The notes below the pieces were generated by a model that made no database searches, was not told the origin of the DNA, and worked only from the letters and a program-made list of their open reading frames with translations. This document shows, piece by piece, positions 42,101 to 52,158 of a DNA stretch of 64,000 nt; within the stretch, counting starts at the first letter, position 1; each line of letters begins with the position of its first letter. The translations under genes were made by a program, and so were the position numbers. Source of the stretch: Globisporangium splendens (taxonomy: Eukaryota; Oomycota; Peronosporomycetes; Pythiales; Pythiaceae); NCBI GenBank assembly GCA_006386115.1, contig VFIW01000041.1:124001-188000 (forward strand), written 5' to 3'.

Positions 42101-44725
42101 ATCATTCCAGACTCTTTCCGTGACGTCAGCATTCCGCTTCGCGAGCGTGCGATCGCCATTCCCATTGCTCTGGCGCTCGTGCTCTTTGACGGCCGCGACG
42201 ATCGATCTCTCTTGCTCGTCGTAGAAATGCCGTTCCACCTCTGAGAAGCGGCACCAGATGATCTCGGTCACTTGACTCGGCAGGTTCAATTGCTCCAGCA
42301 CATCTTTCTTGCTGGTTCGCCAGAGCAGTCCACCGCCGTCTCGAGCGCGCCTGCTGCTGCAGTCGTCGCCGTCCCATAGCAGAATGTCCAGCACACGATC
42401 GATCGCGCCCTTGGAGAAACACTTTTCAATCACTTCTTGGAACAAGGTGGCACCAGTGAACTCATTGTCAAATGGTCTGAGACACAGAAACTTGAAGCAG
42501 CCGTACAGATCACCGACTTGGGTCGAGAACGGGGTTCCCGTGACCACCCATTTCATCTCGGTGTTCAACTTCGCGACAGTCAATGCCGCCTGCAATTGCG
42601 CATTCTCGACGCCAACTTGGGCTTCGTCCATGCACACGCGCCAGAACTTGAGGAAAATCAGTGGCGACGCGACAAAGGCGTACCGTTTCCGTTTCTGACG
42701 CGTACTCGATCGCCGCGCATGAGTCATTTCCGTGGGCAAATGGTACAAATCCGAGCTGAGCGCTTCGTACGTCGTAAGAACAACGTCATACGACGCCAAC
42801 GTGAGACCACCGTTCGCGAGAATCTGCCACTGTTCACTTGGTCCTCGCAGAGACGACAAGCGAGCACGCAGTGCCTTCACGCCAGGGTATCGAAGCAGCT
42901 TCAGCGCTCCGGGCTTCACGTGGCGCTTGAGTTCCGTTTCCCACTGGTCGTGAATGGACTCTGGCGACACGATGAGAGTCGTCTTGCAGCCAAACTGAGG
43001 GTTCTCGGTGACCTGGCAGTGGAAACACATAAACGACTCTGGGCCGTACTCGTTCTCAGCCGCATGGTTGTCGCTTTCGATGAAGTCTGGCAGCCGGCCA
43101 TCACTATCTTCCATGACAGAGAATCCTGAACACACTTGATGGTGCCACGTCTGGCAAAACGTGCACTGCACCCACCCAGACTCGTGATCTTCAGTGCTCC
43201 CACAGATACAGTCATACGTATCACTCGATGGCTCTGCTTCTGCATCACTGGCTTCAGATGGCGCGACATGGGACGACAGTAAAGCAGGACAAGCCGCTGG
43301 CCACGGGTTGCACAGTACCAGCGTAATCACTTCGACAGTCTTTCCCAGACCCATTTCATCAGCGAGGATACCACCTCGGACGCAGGACAAGTCCAAGTGG
43401 GCAGGCTGCATCAGTTCGTCTTCTTTGTGCGAGTTGCGACCACGGAAAAGGCCGCAAAAAGGGTCGTAAGCTACGGCTTCCTTGCCACATCCTTGAGTGC
43501 CATCCCCAAGAGGAAATTCCGCAAATGTCTTTAGCTTATTCGTGGACGGAGTTGTCATGGGCTTCTCCCTCGACAGCATCCACGAAACAGCCGCTTTCTG
43601 GTACGGTCGAAGCGTCGGTAGGAGACTCGCTCCTCCGCCATTCATTCGTGCGTCTTCGAAAAGAGTGATATCTCGCTGCAATTGGCGCGATGAGTTGATG
43701 CGCGCACACATCTCATGAATATCAAACGAGACGCTCGGCAACGGCGCATCGTTTCCAGGGATTGCACTACCAACAAACTGTTCGTAGAGTACGTCAATTT
43801 CTTGCCAGTATGGGTATTCGCACTGGCCGTTGATGCAGCGTGCATTTCGCAGCAACCAGATCATCACGTGGTGCATGCTGCGATGGCACGTTGCAGCGCG
43901 TCGACCAGGAACTACCGGCACATGGTCAAGAGCGTCGAGCATAGTCATGTACGGTTGCAATGCGACACCAAAGCGCCACATGAAATCAGAGCCGTCGTCT
44001 TGCTCCTGGGGACCGTCGATGCTGACTATCTCGAAAACCAGTAGCTCATGCAGCACCAAATGCACCAAACTCGCTGTCCACGTGTCAAACGTACCAGGAA
44101 ATAATTCCTCCAGCGTCAACTCAGTCGGAAACCTTTTGAGTGCCGTCACGCCATCTCTTTTACCGCGTTCAGCTGGCGCCACTTTCGCGCAGAGCGTGAT
44201 CGCATGGCTCTTCCCATCCACTTCGAGGCCAATGACGACAGCATCGTCACCACCAATGCGCTTGATCCGCTCTTCAAACGCCATCAGTGCTTTCACCAAC
44301 GCCGCCTGCGACTGCACATCAATGCGCGCATTCACCCAGAGCGCGTCGCGTCGTCTCTCCTCACCCCACGCATTTCGAAACGTCATTGGCGCACTACCGG
44401 CAGTTGCAGCTACGCGTTCCCAGATGCGCAGCATCGGATCTCCTCCGGCGTACGTCACACGCGCCTTCATCTTCCTCCTCTTCCTGTGGTGGATGCCATC
44501 TTCATCGACAGCATCTGTTGCTGTTGGCGGCGACTGAGGTGGCAGATCGTCTTGCTCGTCGTCCGTCGTGTCGTTCGACGCAGCCTCCCGCGCGCGCTTG
44601 GACTGCGGCGTCGCCTTGCGCCGCACCATTCGGAGCTTTCTGCCTCCCAACAGGCGAATTCCGTTCTGACGGATGGCACTTTTGGAGAAGCACAGCATCG
44701 ATTCACATGAGTGACATATATGCAA
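39140..44725 (-). CDS. SHPRH: SHPRH-like SNF2 ATPase and RING E3 ubiquitin ligase
   Basis: One exon. The frame is open for 1861 codons, but MVRRKATPQSKRARE at 44629 is the more typical start (1829 aa; human 1683). SHPRH polyubiquitinates PCNA during DNA-damage tolerance. Seen in order, numbered from 44725: SNF2 Walker A GGILADEMGLGKTVEVI (about 445-460); an inserted PHD finger (CICGSTEDHESGWVQC, WHHQVCSGF, FMCFHCQ; about 500-560); the Walker B variant CMDEAQVG; a long helical insertion; a C3HC4 RING (CAVCLEEMENERVMLPC, HIFCKNCM, CPTCRRIC; about 1455-1505); and a helicase C domain (LLFTQWQDMMDIVATHL, NRVHRIGQTKQT). The split SNF2 with PHD and RING insertions is specific to this family. Confidence 0.95.
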   Translation of the reverse strand: MHICHSCESMLCFSKSAIRQNGIRLLGGRKLRMVRRKATPQSKRAREAASNDTTDDEQDDLPPQSPPTATDAVDEDGIHHRKRRKMKARVTYAGGDPMLRIWERVAATAGSAPMTFRNAWGEERRRDALWVNARIDVQSQAALVKALMAFEERIKRIGGDDAVVIGLEVDGKSHAITLCAKVAPAERGKRDGVTALKRFPTELTLEELFPGTFDTWTASLVHLVLHELLVFEIVSIDGPQEQDDGSDFMWRFGVALQPYMTMLDALDHVPVVPGRRAATCHRSMHHVMIWLLRNARCINGQCEYPYWQEIDVLYEQFVGSAIPGNDAPLPSVSFDIHEMCARINSSRQLQRDITLFEDARMNGGGASLLPTLRPYQKAAVSWMLSREKPMTTPSTNKLKTFAEFPLGDGTQGCGKEAVAYDPFCGLFRGRNSHKEDELMQPAHLDLSCVRGGILADEMGLGKTVEVITLVLCNPWPAACPALLSSHVAPSEASDAEAEPSSDTYDCICGSTEDHESGWVQCTFCQTWHHQVCSGFSVMEDSDGRLPDFIESDNHAAENEYGPESFMCFHCQVTENPQFGCKTTLIVSPESIHDQWETELKRHVKPGALKLLRYPGVKALRARLSSLRGPSEQWQILANGGLTLASYDVVLTTYEALSSDLYHLPTEMTHARRSSTRQKRKRYAFVASPLIFLKFWRVCMDEAQVGVENAQLQAALTVAKLNTEMKWVVTGTPFSTQVGDLYGCFKFLCLRPFDNEFTGATLFQEVIEKCFSKGAIDRVLDILLWDGDDCSSRRARDGGGLLWRTSKKDVLEQLNLPSQVTEIIWCRFSEVERHFYDEQERSIVAAVKEHERQSNGNGDRTLAKRNADVTERVWNDLLTLRQICCHPQVGSTLSAMFSFKGKAASGEMNGGVLSMDEFLQQLIVKCKRECEEGQRKYLAAQNGLASLLVITHDVRAAILKYLSCIQVIKSNWDVFRADLLPRLHILENLTRCVRTTFKIESDGNSDLTASAAQSSKLIRKDLTSLETEMADVSNNPKENSLLPDLPAITQAISADMESGTTASELADLDAIARECDTLDTCANKIKKYYLYQAEASHIMALRSFEAVLRGIDNDVPSSASGSSRPARQVLCSRSLWWLEALVTVEDLSPTQAAHFVDRLRARLLSFGTAWAMRFCQQFTSLTGFRVVFLNELEELHKKRTLLYEKLQALSKTPPTKKDIELSGNCKRCRDGRDGPVCDHCKLYKELETYKQHFLGIGSTSAVERNAFNRLGSNTRTDMYDDDDTVVNASSSNLNASSLLLEIFKEIASSTRSVQRAAGRLSTYDDRLREELDFWARVQKEWNAGKKLFQVQHQRLGALDELEMATMQIRLRLPNEVVVTAAEKLYKLVEFEVPVKFASLESDRVVGEMEMRDKQARLRYLMQLEKQRAKTNDDALPGINEKSNESPRDGIARKRQAVCAVCLEEMENERVMLPCAHIFCKNCMKTLSTRNAATATIKCPTCRRICSASKVVVVFEDGRDVANSRNQARPVRPLADTHIQLKRGGYGSKIDAILRRVLALAQRNSEVKCLLFTQWQDMMDIVATHLRQNGVMCFTYTTKKNFHRVMQQFKVFSEPCVLALPFKVGANGLNLVEATEVLLVEPLLNTSIEAQAINRVHRIGQTKQTRVHRLVVDNSVEERIYWLGQKKSRRKSPTASQSTNDPDSTAAEEEDVERAPTKKEKEKLTFNDLNMLLDGRVNFGGEQRNDDDAPSGNEMHPFWLEQVVLNGRTMTRQDAKVFFERLHAVECRARSESVEDQPRTHLFDRDVNLVVASKVVELEYRQIVDAEQSQSQLPTVSPELLAFHAARIREELEIWTSAAVPNA

Positions 44726-44797
44726 TTTAAGAGGTTTCGAACTGCTTGAGTGACATGACCATCATTCCTGTAGAAAGTACAGTATGTACATACATTC

Positions 44798-46500
44798 TCA
44801 ATTGTGCCGAGAGTGAAGATCATGTGAGTTGTTCATCAAATCGATGTCCAATTGGCGGAATGCTCTTCGAGTGGTTTTGACCAAGTTGTCATGGGAGAAG
44901 ATGTTCACAAACGCGAGCCGGCGACGGAATATCTCTTCGTCAGACAGAAGCTCCCCATTGCCCGGCACCGCAATGGAATGCATCGTCGCAGTCGAAAGAC
45001 GGTGCGTGGACATCAAGTTGATTTCTTCCAGACATTTGTTTGCGTCAAGCATCTCGATGGCATCGGGCGATAAAACTTTCGTGGGATAGCTGAAACTTTC
45101 CTCACTAGAAGTCGAAAGACTGAGCTTGGTCAGTCTTTCCACTGCCGGGTTTCGCAAGCACGTCAGCAAAACTTTGAGAATCTTGTTGCTAACCGTGCAG
45201 ATGATACCAGCTGCGCGGGGGATTGCTTCATTTGGCGCAGCAACGAGTCTGTGTGCCTCGCAAAGTCGCAATTTTCCAACACGAGAGAGCGCCAACTGGA
45301 GGTTTTCGTGTCCGGGTGGAAGATCGCGTAGGCGAGCCACCTACAGGCGACTTGACTTGACTTAGCTGCCACCAGTTGAACGGAGGGAACCAGAGTGACT
45401 CAATCGAGCCCACGAGACGTACTGTCTCAATCGATCGCGTATGCGGAAGCGCCGAGAAAACGCACGCAAAGCGATCCAGAGAGCGCATGTCTTTCTCTTC
45501 CAGTGTCAGCGACTTGAGCTTGCCGAGTAGGGCGGCGCCAAGTGACGGAGCAAAAGTAGGCAACTGCAACACAGTACTCAGCAAGCTGCCAATTGCTGGC
45601 ACGCAGATTGTATCGTCAATGTCGAGTTTCAAATTGATCACATCAATCGGGAGCTCAGCAAACATTTCAGCGACGGTGTCCAAGTGCACGCTTGCTGTCA
45701 TCCTCACACCCGTCAGCCAGATGCGGTCAAAACGAAGTTGCAGTCGGTCCATTGGTGCCTCTCTCATCGTTGACACCCTTGTGATATCCATGAGTGGAAT
45801 CGAAGCCAGCAGCTCGCGGAGTTCGAAGTCCGTAGGCTGACCATTTTCTAACAGCTCATCTCGAAAACTCAGCTCCAGCATCACGAAAACAGGTGGTGGA
45901 GATGCCCGCTTCGCATCGACAAACTGCCCCAAGCGGTGGAGCATCTCTTGGTACTTGACGCTTCCAAGAGTTTGGACCCTGTTCATCTGCAGCAGCTCGT
46001 TGCTGATACCGTTCAACCACGCCACCACATCTGCTTTGCCGAATTCGTCATTGGCTCTGGCATCCAGAAAACACATCACCTTGACATTGTCGAGGCTTCT
46101 CACACGCGTGGCTGAACAACCAAAGACAGTGCCAGGAAACGATATGCCAGGAGCGATTTCTGGTAGCAAGTCGATGGCGACGCGACCCCAGAATGACAGA
46201 TTTTCACGAACTCCGTAACCTGGACACAGCGAAGCGCTTGCCACACACACAGCATCTCACGTAGCGCCGCAATCGCATCGTTCGTGACTGCTGTATCGAC
46301 TTCTGTTGCTGTCTCGGGGCTGCGAAAGCGGACACGCAACCACTCGTGGTCTGAGAAATTGGTAGCAGCGTCTCCAGGCTGACGAAGGGATGGCGCTTGA
46401 AGCGCACTCCACTTGCCACAGCGATCTCGAGCGCTTCGTCGTGCGGCAACGTCGCAGGTTTAGAAGCGAAATGACGAAAGTACCGGAGCTGCAACGGGCT
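44798..46500 (-). CDS. LRR-like protein, unknown; 5' end unresolved
   Basis: 3' exon 44798-45295; intron 45296-45344 (49 bp, gtaggt...ccag); exon 45345-46219; intron 46220-46260 (41 bp, gtgaga...ccag); exon from 46261 upwards (VRFRSPETATEVDTAVTND). A further short intron or a frameshift near 46360-46420 leads to coding-like sequence FRHFASKPATLPHDEALEI (about 46430-46500). No secure ATG was found. The product has spaced leucines as in leucine-rich repeats (LGKLKSLTLEEKDMRSLDRF, ALSRVGKLRLCEAHRLV, VERLTKLSLS). No signal peptide or enzyme motif. It lies just upstream of SHPRH on the same strand. Confidence 0.6.
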
Positions 46501-46559
46501 TTTGCTGCGAAGGATTAACGGGTGTATGTACCTGTGGTCTGGGTATGTCACCTCCCATC

Positions 46560-47357
46560 GTGCTCAAGAAAACAATGCGAAAGGTACTGAGACTGTGTGT
46601 GCCACGCAATATTGCCATTCGTTGAGGAGCTACATGCGTGTGCTTGGCTGGTTGCAATCGCTTTGGTGGGTCGCAATCTTGGGCATGCTTTTCCTTTCAA
46701 ACTCGTGGGAAAAAGACATTCGTTTCGTCGCTGTCTAAGCCACGACATTGCCTCCGATGTGCGCTAAATCAAAGCTTCCTTACAATGTGCATTCATTCAC
46801 CACAGACAGGATGACATCATATCAAAATCCATCGTTTCGTTTCTCCCGGACGTACACAGGATCTGGGAAACTGTACGTCATTCACATTGTATGGACCCAG
46901 GAATGTACTGTAGGAGATCTTGATGCCTCGCACTGGCTTTGCATTAATTCGAGGCGAGAGCTCCTCTGGCATTCCGACGACCTGCAAGTGATTTTAAGTC
47001 GACCTGAAACAAAGACGATAGGATAGAATCATACTCGGGACGCGAGAGATTCGTCTCATTACAGGCGCTTAACGTTTGCACAGCACGGACCACATGGGAA
47101 TCCTCGAGAGCAGAGCGCGCTGTTGGTGAATAACACTCGTTTCTCTCTCTGGGCTGTGTGTATTGTTGTAGTTATTGATACTTGAGGGAGTGGATAGATT
47201 CTATCGTATAAATACTGGATGGGCATCGGCTCGGCATGACTACGCCGACGGATGGTCAATCATCTACGTAGACTGCAGCAAGCCCTCCCTGTCAAACATA
47301 GGGCGTTCTGAGCGCTCGGCTTCATTCGTCCTCGTTCACCCGCTCTCGCCTTTTTGC
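46560..47357. other. Intergenic region
   Basis: No gene recognised. Open frames here lack motifs. It may contain the missing first exon of the LRR-like gene. Confidence 0.4.
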
Positions 47358-47846
47358 TTATTGTACAAAGCGTTGGCTCGCTGTTCTTGAGAGCGCACAC
47401 GAGAGCATCCGGCTTGGCTTGGTCAGCGCACGAACGAGCGCTGGAGTGCGTCCCACCAGCGGCATCGAGGGACACTCTTCGCTCTCCGACACAATAGCGC
47501 GCTGTCGAGTGAGCACGGGATGCAGGAGCTTGGGGAATTTAAACGCTTGTGGTCCACCAATGCTCGCAAACTCGTCATCGCTCTCGTCTTCAGCGTGCGG
47601 TCCATGGACATGATCGCTCTCGGACTCGCTCCCGTCCCATCGTCGGTCTCCTTCAGGCAGAGTACGTTTCCGACTCGGTTCTCTGTGGTAGGGGTCCACG
47701 CTGACGCTGCTGGTCGAGGCCTCGACCAGCAGCGCTTTCCTGCGTAGCTGCTCGATCTGCTGCTGGAGCTGCTCCTGTTGCTGTTGAGGCTGCGGCTGTG
47801 GAGACGAGGCGGCGGCATTTACACGAGGCATTTCTTGACTGTTCAT
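47358..47846 (-). CDS. Hypothetical acidic/Gln-rich protein
   Basis: The frame is open from 47963, but MNSQEMPRVNAAASSPQ at 47846 looks like the natural start (about 162 aa). Seen: a Gln-rich helix (PQPQPQQQQEQLQQQIEQL), a charged middle with ESESDHVHGPHAEDESDDE, and a Ser/Arg-rich end. No domain recognised. Low-complexity content suggests a nuclear or regulatory protein, but that is only composition. An alternative is that the frame is fortuitous. Confidence 0.5.
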   Translation of the reverse strand: MNSQEMPRVNAAASSPQPQPQQQQEQLQQQIEQLRRKALLVEASTSSVSVDPYHREPSRKRTLPEGDRRWDGSESESDHVHGPHAEDESDDEFASIGGPQAFKFPKLLHPVLTRQRAIVSESEECPSMPLVGRTPALVRALTKPSRMLSCALSRTASQRFVQ

Positions 47847-47963
47847 CTGCGCGAAAGACTGCGAATGAGGGAATGCGGAGGATGGGAGAACGATGTGCGG
47901 GTGACGAGGCGAGAGCGATTGTGATGCGCGCCAGAAAGAGAGAGAAGAAAAGAAAAGCGCCAT

Positions 47964-48632
47964 GAGCTCCGTCTGACCTGCACTCGTCCTTTAGTGCAGG
48001 TAAAGTCAGAATGATGGCGACTTTTTGCGAATGATGGTGGGTTGTATGTGATACATGCAGTCTCGCGCTAGCATTAATTAGCAGAGGTTGTGCAGATGCA
48101 ATAATGTGTTGGAAATAATGGAGTTGGAGTATTGTATTTGGAAGGCTATAAAGAATGAGATTGTCGACCAAACGCGTTTGACAAGATGGAATGTTGAGTC
48201 GGACTCTTTCTGATTTGCAGGGGTCTCGGATTGCGCGTGCAGTAAACACCACTCAGATTTGCGCCTTTGACCAACAATACGAGCGACAGAAACGCAGAGT
48301 TTTGAGCCGCATTCCTGGGGAGTGGAGACTGCCATTTGTTCGCTGCTTCTGGAAGCCCAGTGGATCCAATGCGTTCAGTATTTTTTTCTAGGAATCTCGT
48401 GTCAACTCGACGAGATGAAATATTTCATGCTGGTGGTGGGATATTTTAAGGGATATTTTTGTCGTGAGAAAAAGATAAACCTCGCGATTGTGTCACAAGG
48501 TTTTAATTAAATTAGAGGTTCACTGCGATATTTTCGGTCTGTGACATTAACGCAACCTTTTGTCGGTTGCATGTTGCGCTACAGGTGGCAGCAGCGCACT
48601 GAAGACTTGTGAAACCGCCAAAAAGTGTAGCC
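47964..48632. other. Intergenic region
   Basis: AT-richer spacer between divergently oriented small genes. Nothing recognised. Confidence 0.5.
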
Positions 48633-49070
48633 ATGATTAAGCTTCACGCTGAAATGGAGAAGGAGCTGGCGCGATTACAAGCCCTCGCAGCAGGTGATAC
48701 GAGTGAAGCCGCCACCAAAGCGCAACGCGATGCTGCCGCACTTGCCGCAAAGCAAAAGCGCCAGGAGCAGGCCATTCGGATACGCATGGGGTGCCTGCAG
48801 TACCACTGCTGTCCGTGTCGCCGTCATCGCTATATCATCAACGAGAGCGCGCCTGACAGCGACAGCGACTCGGAGGATTCGAACGACGACGCCAAGAAGA
48901 AAAAGAAGGCGAACTCCCCCAAGAAAGCGCCTGCAAAGAAAGACGACAACAACAAGAACAACATCGTCAAGGTCGGACCGCGGAAGCCCCTGAGCCAGGA
49001 AGAGCGCCTCGAGCGCGCTCGCAAATGCCGACTCCGCGACATGCAGGATCGACCGACGCGGAAAGACTAA
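48633..49070 (+). CDS. Hypothetical small charged protein
   Basis: 145 aa starting MIKLHAEMEKELARLQAL. The first 50 residues are a helix rich in Ala, Lys and Glu. A cysteine cluster follows (MGCLQYHCCPCRRH), then a Ser/Asp run (SAPDSDSDSEDSNDD), a Lys-rich run, and a closing LSQEERLERARKCRLRDMQ. The family is not recognised. The basic/acidic alternation resembles nucleolar or chromatin-associated proteins. An unrecognised short intron around the Cys cluster cannot be excluded. Confidence 0.55.
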   Translation: MIKLHAEMEKELARLQALAAGDTSEAATKAQRDAAALAAKQKRQEQAIRIRMGCLQYHCCPCRRHRYIINESAPDSDSDSEDSNDDAKKKKKANSPKKAPAKKDDNNKNNIVKVGPRKPLSQEERLERARKCRLRDMQDRPTRKD

Positions 49071-49181
49071 TGGAAAAACTCAACGTGTTTAGCAATGCAT
49101 ACAGGGAAATAATAGCAAATAATACCAGCAAAAGAGAAATCAAACAAACGCAACGTGCTCCGCTCGTGCCGATAATTCAGA

Positions 49182-50988
49182 TCAGCAGACGCGCGGCAGC
49201 GTGATGAGGCGACCGAGGCCGCGATGGACTTGACATTCGAGCGCGGGACCTTCGAAGACCTCGCCATCGACACACAGGAGGTCGTCATGACGCTCAGGCA
49301 CCACTTTGTACGCGCGCGTGCGAATGTACTGCACCGACTCGCGCTCAACGTGCGCTCCGTCCTCGAGGGACAACAACACCGAGAGGAACTCCTTGCGGGG
49401 AACGCTGCCGTCGACTATGGTGATGTAGTTGTAGCCGTCGTCGAAACGCGCGCTCGGCGCGACGAACGCGTCGGACGCGGCGTGCGTGATGCCCATCGCC
49501 CACACGAGGCGAAATGGACCCTTTACTTCCTTCCAGGTGCCGCCCAAGGCCGCCTTGTTCTCCTCATCGATGAGATCCAGAGGAGGGTACTCCGCCGACT
49601 CGGGGGCGTGGGTCTCGAAATACCGCGTTGGCTCGCGCTGGGACGTGGCTGGATCGTCCTCGAGGTACCAGAGGCTCCCAGGGTACTCCTTCTTGGAAAA
49701 CAGGATGTGGTGCGCGTACACGAGGCCGAAGCGGAGGCCGCCGAGCGCGCGGAACTTCTCCGAGGTCACGTCCACGTCGGCGATGGACGCCCACTCGAGC
49801 GACAGGAACGAGTACATGGTTTCCTTCCCGTTGCGCACGGACGTGATGTCGAGCTCCTGCGGAGCACCCTTGGCCAGCACGAACGCCGCATTGATCGGCT
49901 TGCCGCGCTCCTGGCACTCGTGCAGGATCGAGTGCGAGAGACCGTTGCCCGAGCCACTGGGAATGATGCCAATCGGCTGCCGGATCGCATGGTTCCAGTC
50001 CGGACGCTTCATGAGTCCCTGGGTGACTGGTTTATGCAGTAGAGAGAAAATCTCATGCGTTAGTGATACAATAGATGCTCAAATATAAATATCAAAGCCA
50101 CTTACTCTCACTGAGGCTCCCATCGCCACCGACCGGCAGCACACAGTCGTAGTGCTGCAGCGGCATGTTGGTCACGATCTCGGTCGCGTGACCGGCGTGC
50201 TTGGTGACTTCAACCGTCGCGTCGATGCCGGCGTACTTGAAGATGGGCGCCACCTTGTCCTCGTACGTCTGCACGCCCTTACCAGCGCCGCCGACCGGGT
50301 TGATGATCACGAGGAACTTCCTCGTCGGGAGCTCCTCGGGCGTGAGCGCGACGATGCTCACCGTTTTCGCCAGCAGCGGCGCCGTGCGCGGATCCGCAAG
50401 GTAGTTGATCCAGCGCCGCAGTGCCACGACGTCGCGCAGCTGGGTGCCCTGGAACTGGTAGAACACTTCAAAGAGCCGCCGCTTCTTGAGCCACGCGTCC
50501 GGCGCGCCTTGTGCCGCGCGCTTAACCATCGCGGGACACGCAAACACGCCCAGCAGGTAGCTCTTGGTCTTGGTCGCATCCGACGCCAGCGCTTCGTTAA
50601 TCTGGTCAGTATCCAAATGCTCGCCGTCGTGGGTCAGGATGTGCACGCCGAGCACGTCCTGCCAGAGCAGCTCGCGGTGCAGCCGCTTGGTCCGGTGCTT
50701 CTCCTTGATCTTCTTCGTCTCGCCGTCCTGGAGGTCGTGCTGCATGTGGAGCCGCAGGTGCGTGAGCGCGAGCTCGAAGGTCACGCGCATGGGTCTCCCC
50801 AGCCACATGCGCTTGGGCGAGCGGTGCACGAAGCGCAGCTGCAGCCGCGTGAGCAGCGAGTGCAGGTCGGCGTCGACCTCGTCCGTCTGGTTGTTCATGA
50901 ACGAGGACACGGCGGCGCTGCCGCTGTCGCGCGTCGAGCCGTCGCCGCCGGAGGAGGAGGACGCGGGGTTCACGTGCGCGACGTCCAT
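49182..50988 (-). CDS. Sphingosine/diacylglycerol-kinase family lipid kinase, paralogue 2
   Basis: 575 aa from exons 50106-50988 and 49182-50026. The intron of 79 bp starts gtaagt and ends aaaccag; phase 1 fits. Start MDVAHVNPASSSS at 50988; an in-frame ATG at 51084 would add 32 residues with few acidic residues (possible presequence). Catalytic motifs: KFLVIINPVGGAGKGVQ, YDCVLPVGGDGSLSE, IIPSGSGNGLS, LSLEWASIADVDVTSE, WAMGITHAASDAFVAP, DLLCVDGEVFEGP and VHRGLGRLITLP. The order matches paralogue 1. Paralogue 1 has three further introns in the region covered here by one exon. The final residues differ. Confidence 0.9.
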
Positions 50989-52158
50989 ACTGAGAATTGC
51001 GTCAACGGGGTCGCTATATAAAGGGAAGCGTGCGTGCGTGCGAAGGAGGGCGAGTCGGGGAATGGCGCATTGCGTGCGGACCATAAGTCCATTGCAGACA
51101 GGTGATGGCGCATCTCCCTTTTCGTCGTTTCTATATATTATATTCCTTTATGGTTTCATATGTTGTGGTGTTGTAGACTTGATAGGAGATCCGCTACTCG
51201 CGGCCTGCTATAACAGATATACATGTGGAAGTTGAAGTGATAATAGAGGACGTATTCTTTTTTGTTTTCGCTGGGAAGTGGTTGAACGAGAGCATGGTGA
51301 CAGCCCATCCCCCTTTTGTTTCCTGCGTAATTCGATTAAAGAATTGCTAACTCGCGTAAATTTAGCTAGTTGCATATTGTCGAAACATCCGGATCTTTGT
51401 AACTCGATGATCTGTACAAGTCGGTGGAAACTGTTGGCTCGACTTGACGATCCCTTTCTCAGTTATCGTACAGTACACATAAACGATGTAATTGTAATTG
51501 CCTTTCCTGATCTTTTTTTAAATGCGCTTTGCAGGATGACGCCAATGTCTCCCCAAACTGATTATGCGGATTGGTTGCATAAAAGTAGGCAAAACACGGC
51601 AGCATTCCTTTGAGGTGAGCATAAAGGAAGGAATTTTGAGAGAAAAAGAAAAGAGAGAAAAAAACGTTCCTGACATTCAGAGAAAGACAGTAGCAATTGT
51701 GTGCGTTTCGGACTTCGACGCCACAGTCAGAGCGTGTTTGTGTGCGAAAGTTTACGAAAGAAAAATTGTGCAAGTATTTATTTAATTGCTGGAGTTGAAT
51801 TGAAGTCACTGAAAAGCAAACAATTATGTCCACAAAATTGTACATTTTATCCATCTGCGCCATGTGCTCTCGTTCTCCCCAACTGAAGCTATGAAATCCA
51901 CACCTCTTCAGCCACATCTTGGGGCAATCTCATGTCAACAAGCGAGAGAAAAACATGTTCAATCGGAGATAAGAAGCAGCAAATGAAGAGGGGAGAATGA
52001 ATCGGAGAGAAAGCGAACGCTCGAACACTTGTGCAGCAAACGCATGTGGGTCACCAGATGCTCACACACACATACACACTCCCGTTCTGTCGTCTCAAGG
52101 TGGACACTCCGTCAAAGCCAGTGTCCTCATATCTTGAGACTGCTCGGGTCGCACAGTT
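50989..52158. other. Intergenic region, 1.2 kb
   Basis: AT-rich. The sequence tttatata, read on the minus strand, lies about 20 bp upstream of the 50988 start codon. No other gene seen on either strand. Confidence 0.5.

Noticed and set aside
46220..46260. Apparent frameshift making the LRR-like gene a pseudogene
   Set aside because: A 41-bp intron with donor gtgaga and acceptor ccag restores the frame exactly, so a break is not needed at this point.
50152..51021. 289-codon open frame antisense to sphingosine kinase paralogue 2
   Set aside because: A shadow of the kinase exon with low-complexity Arg/Val/Leu content and no part outside the gene that is independently open.
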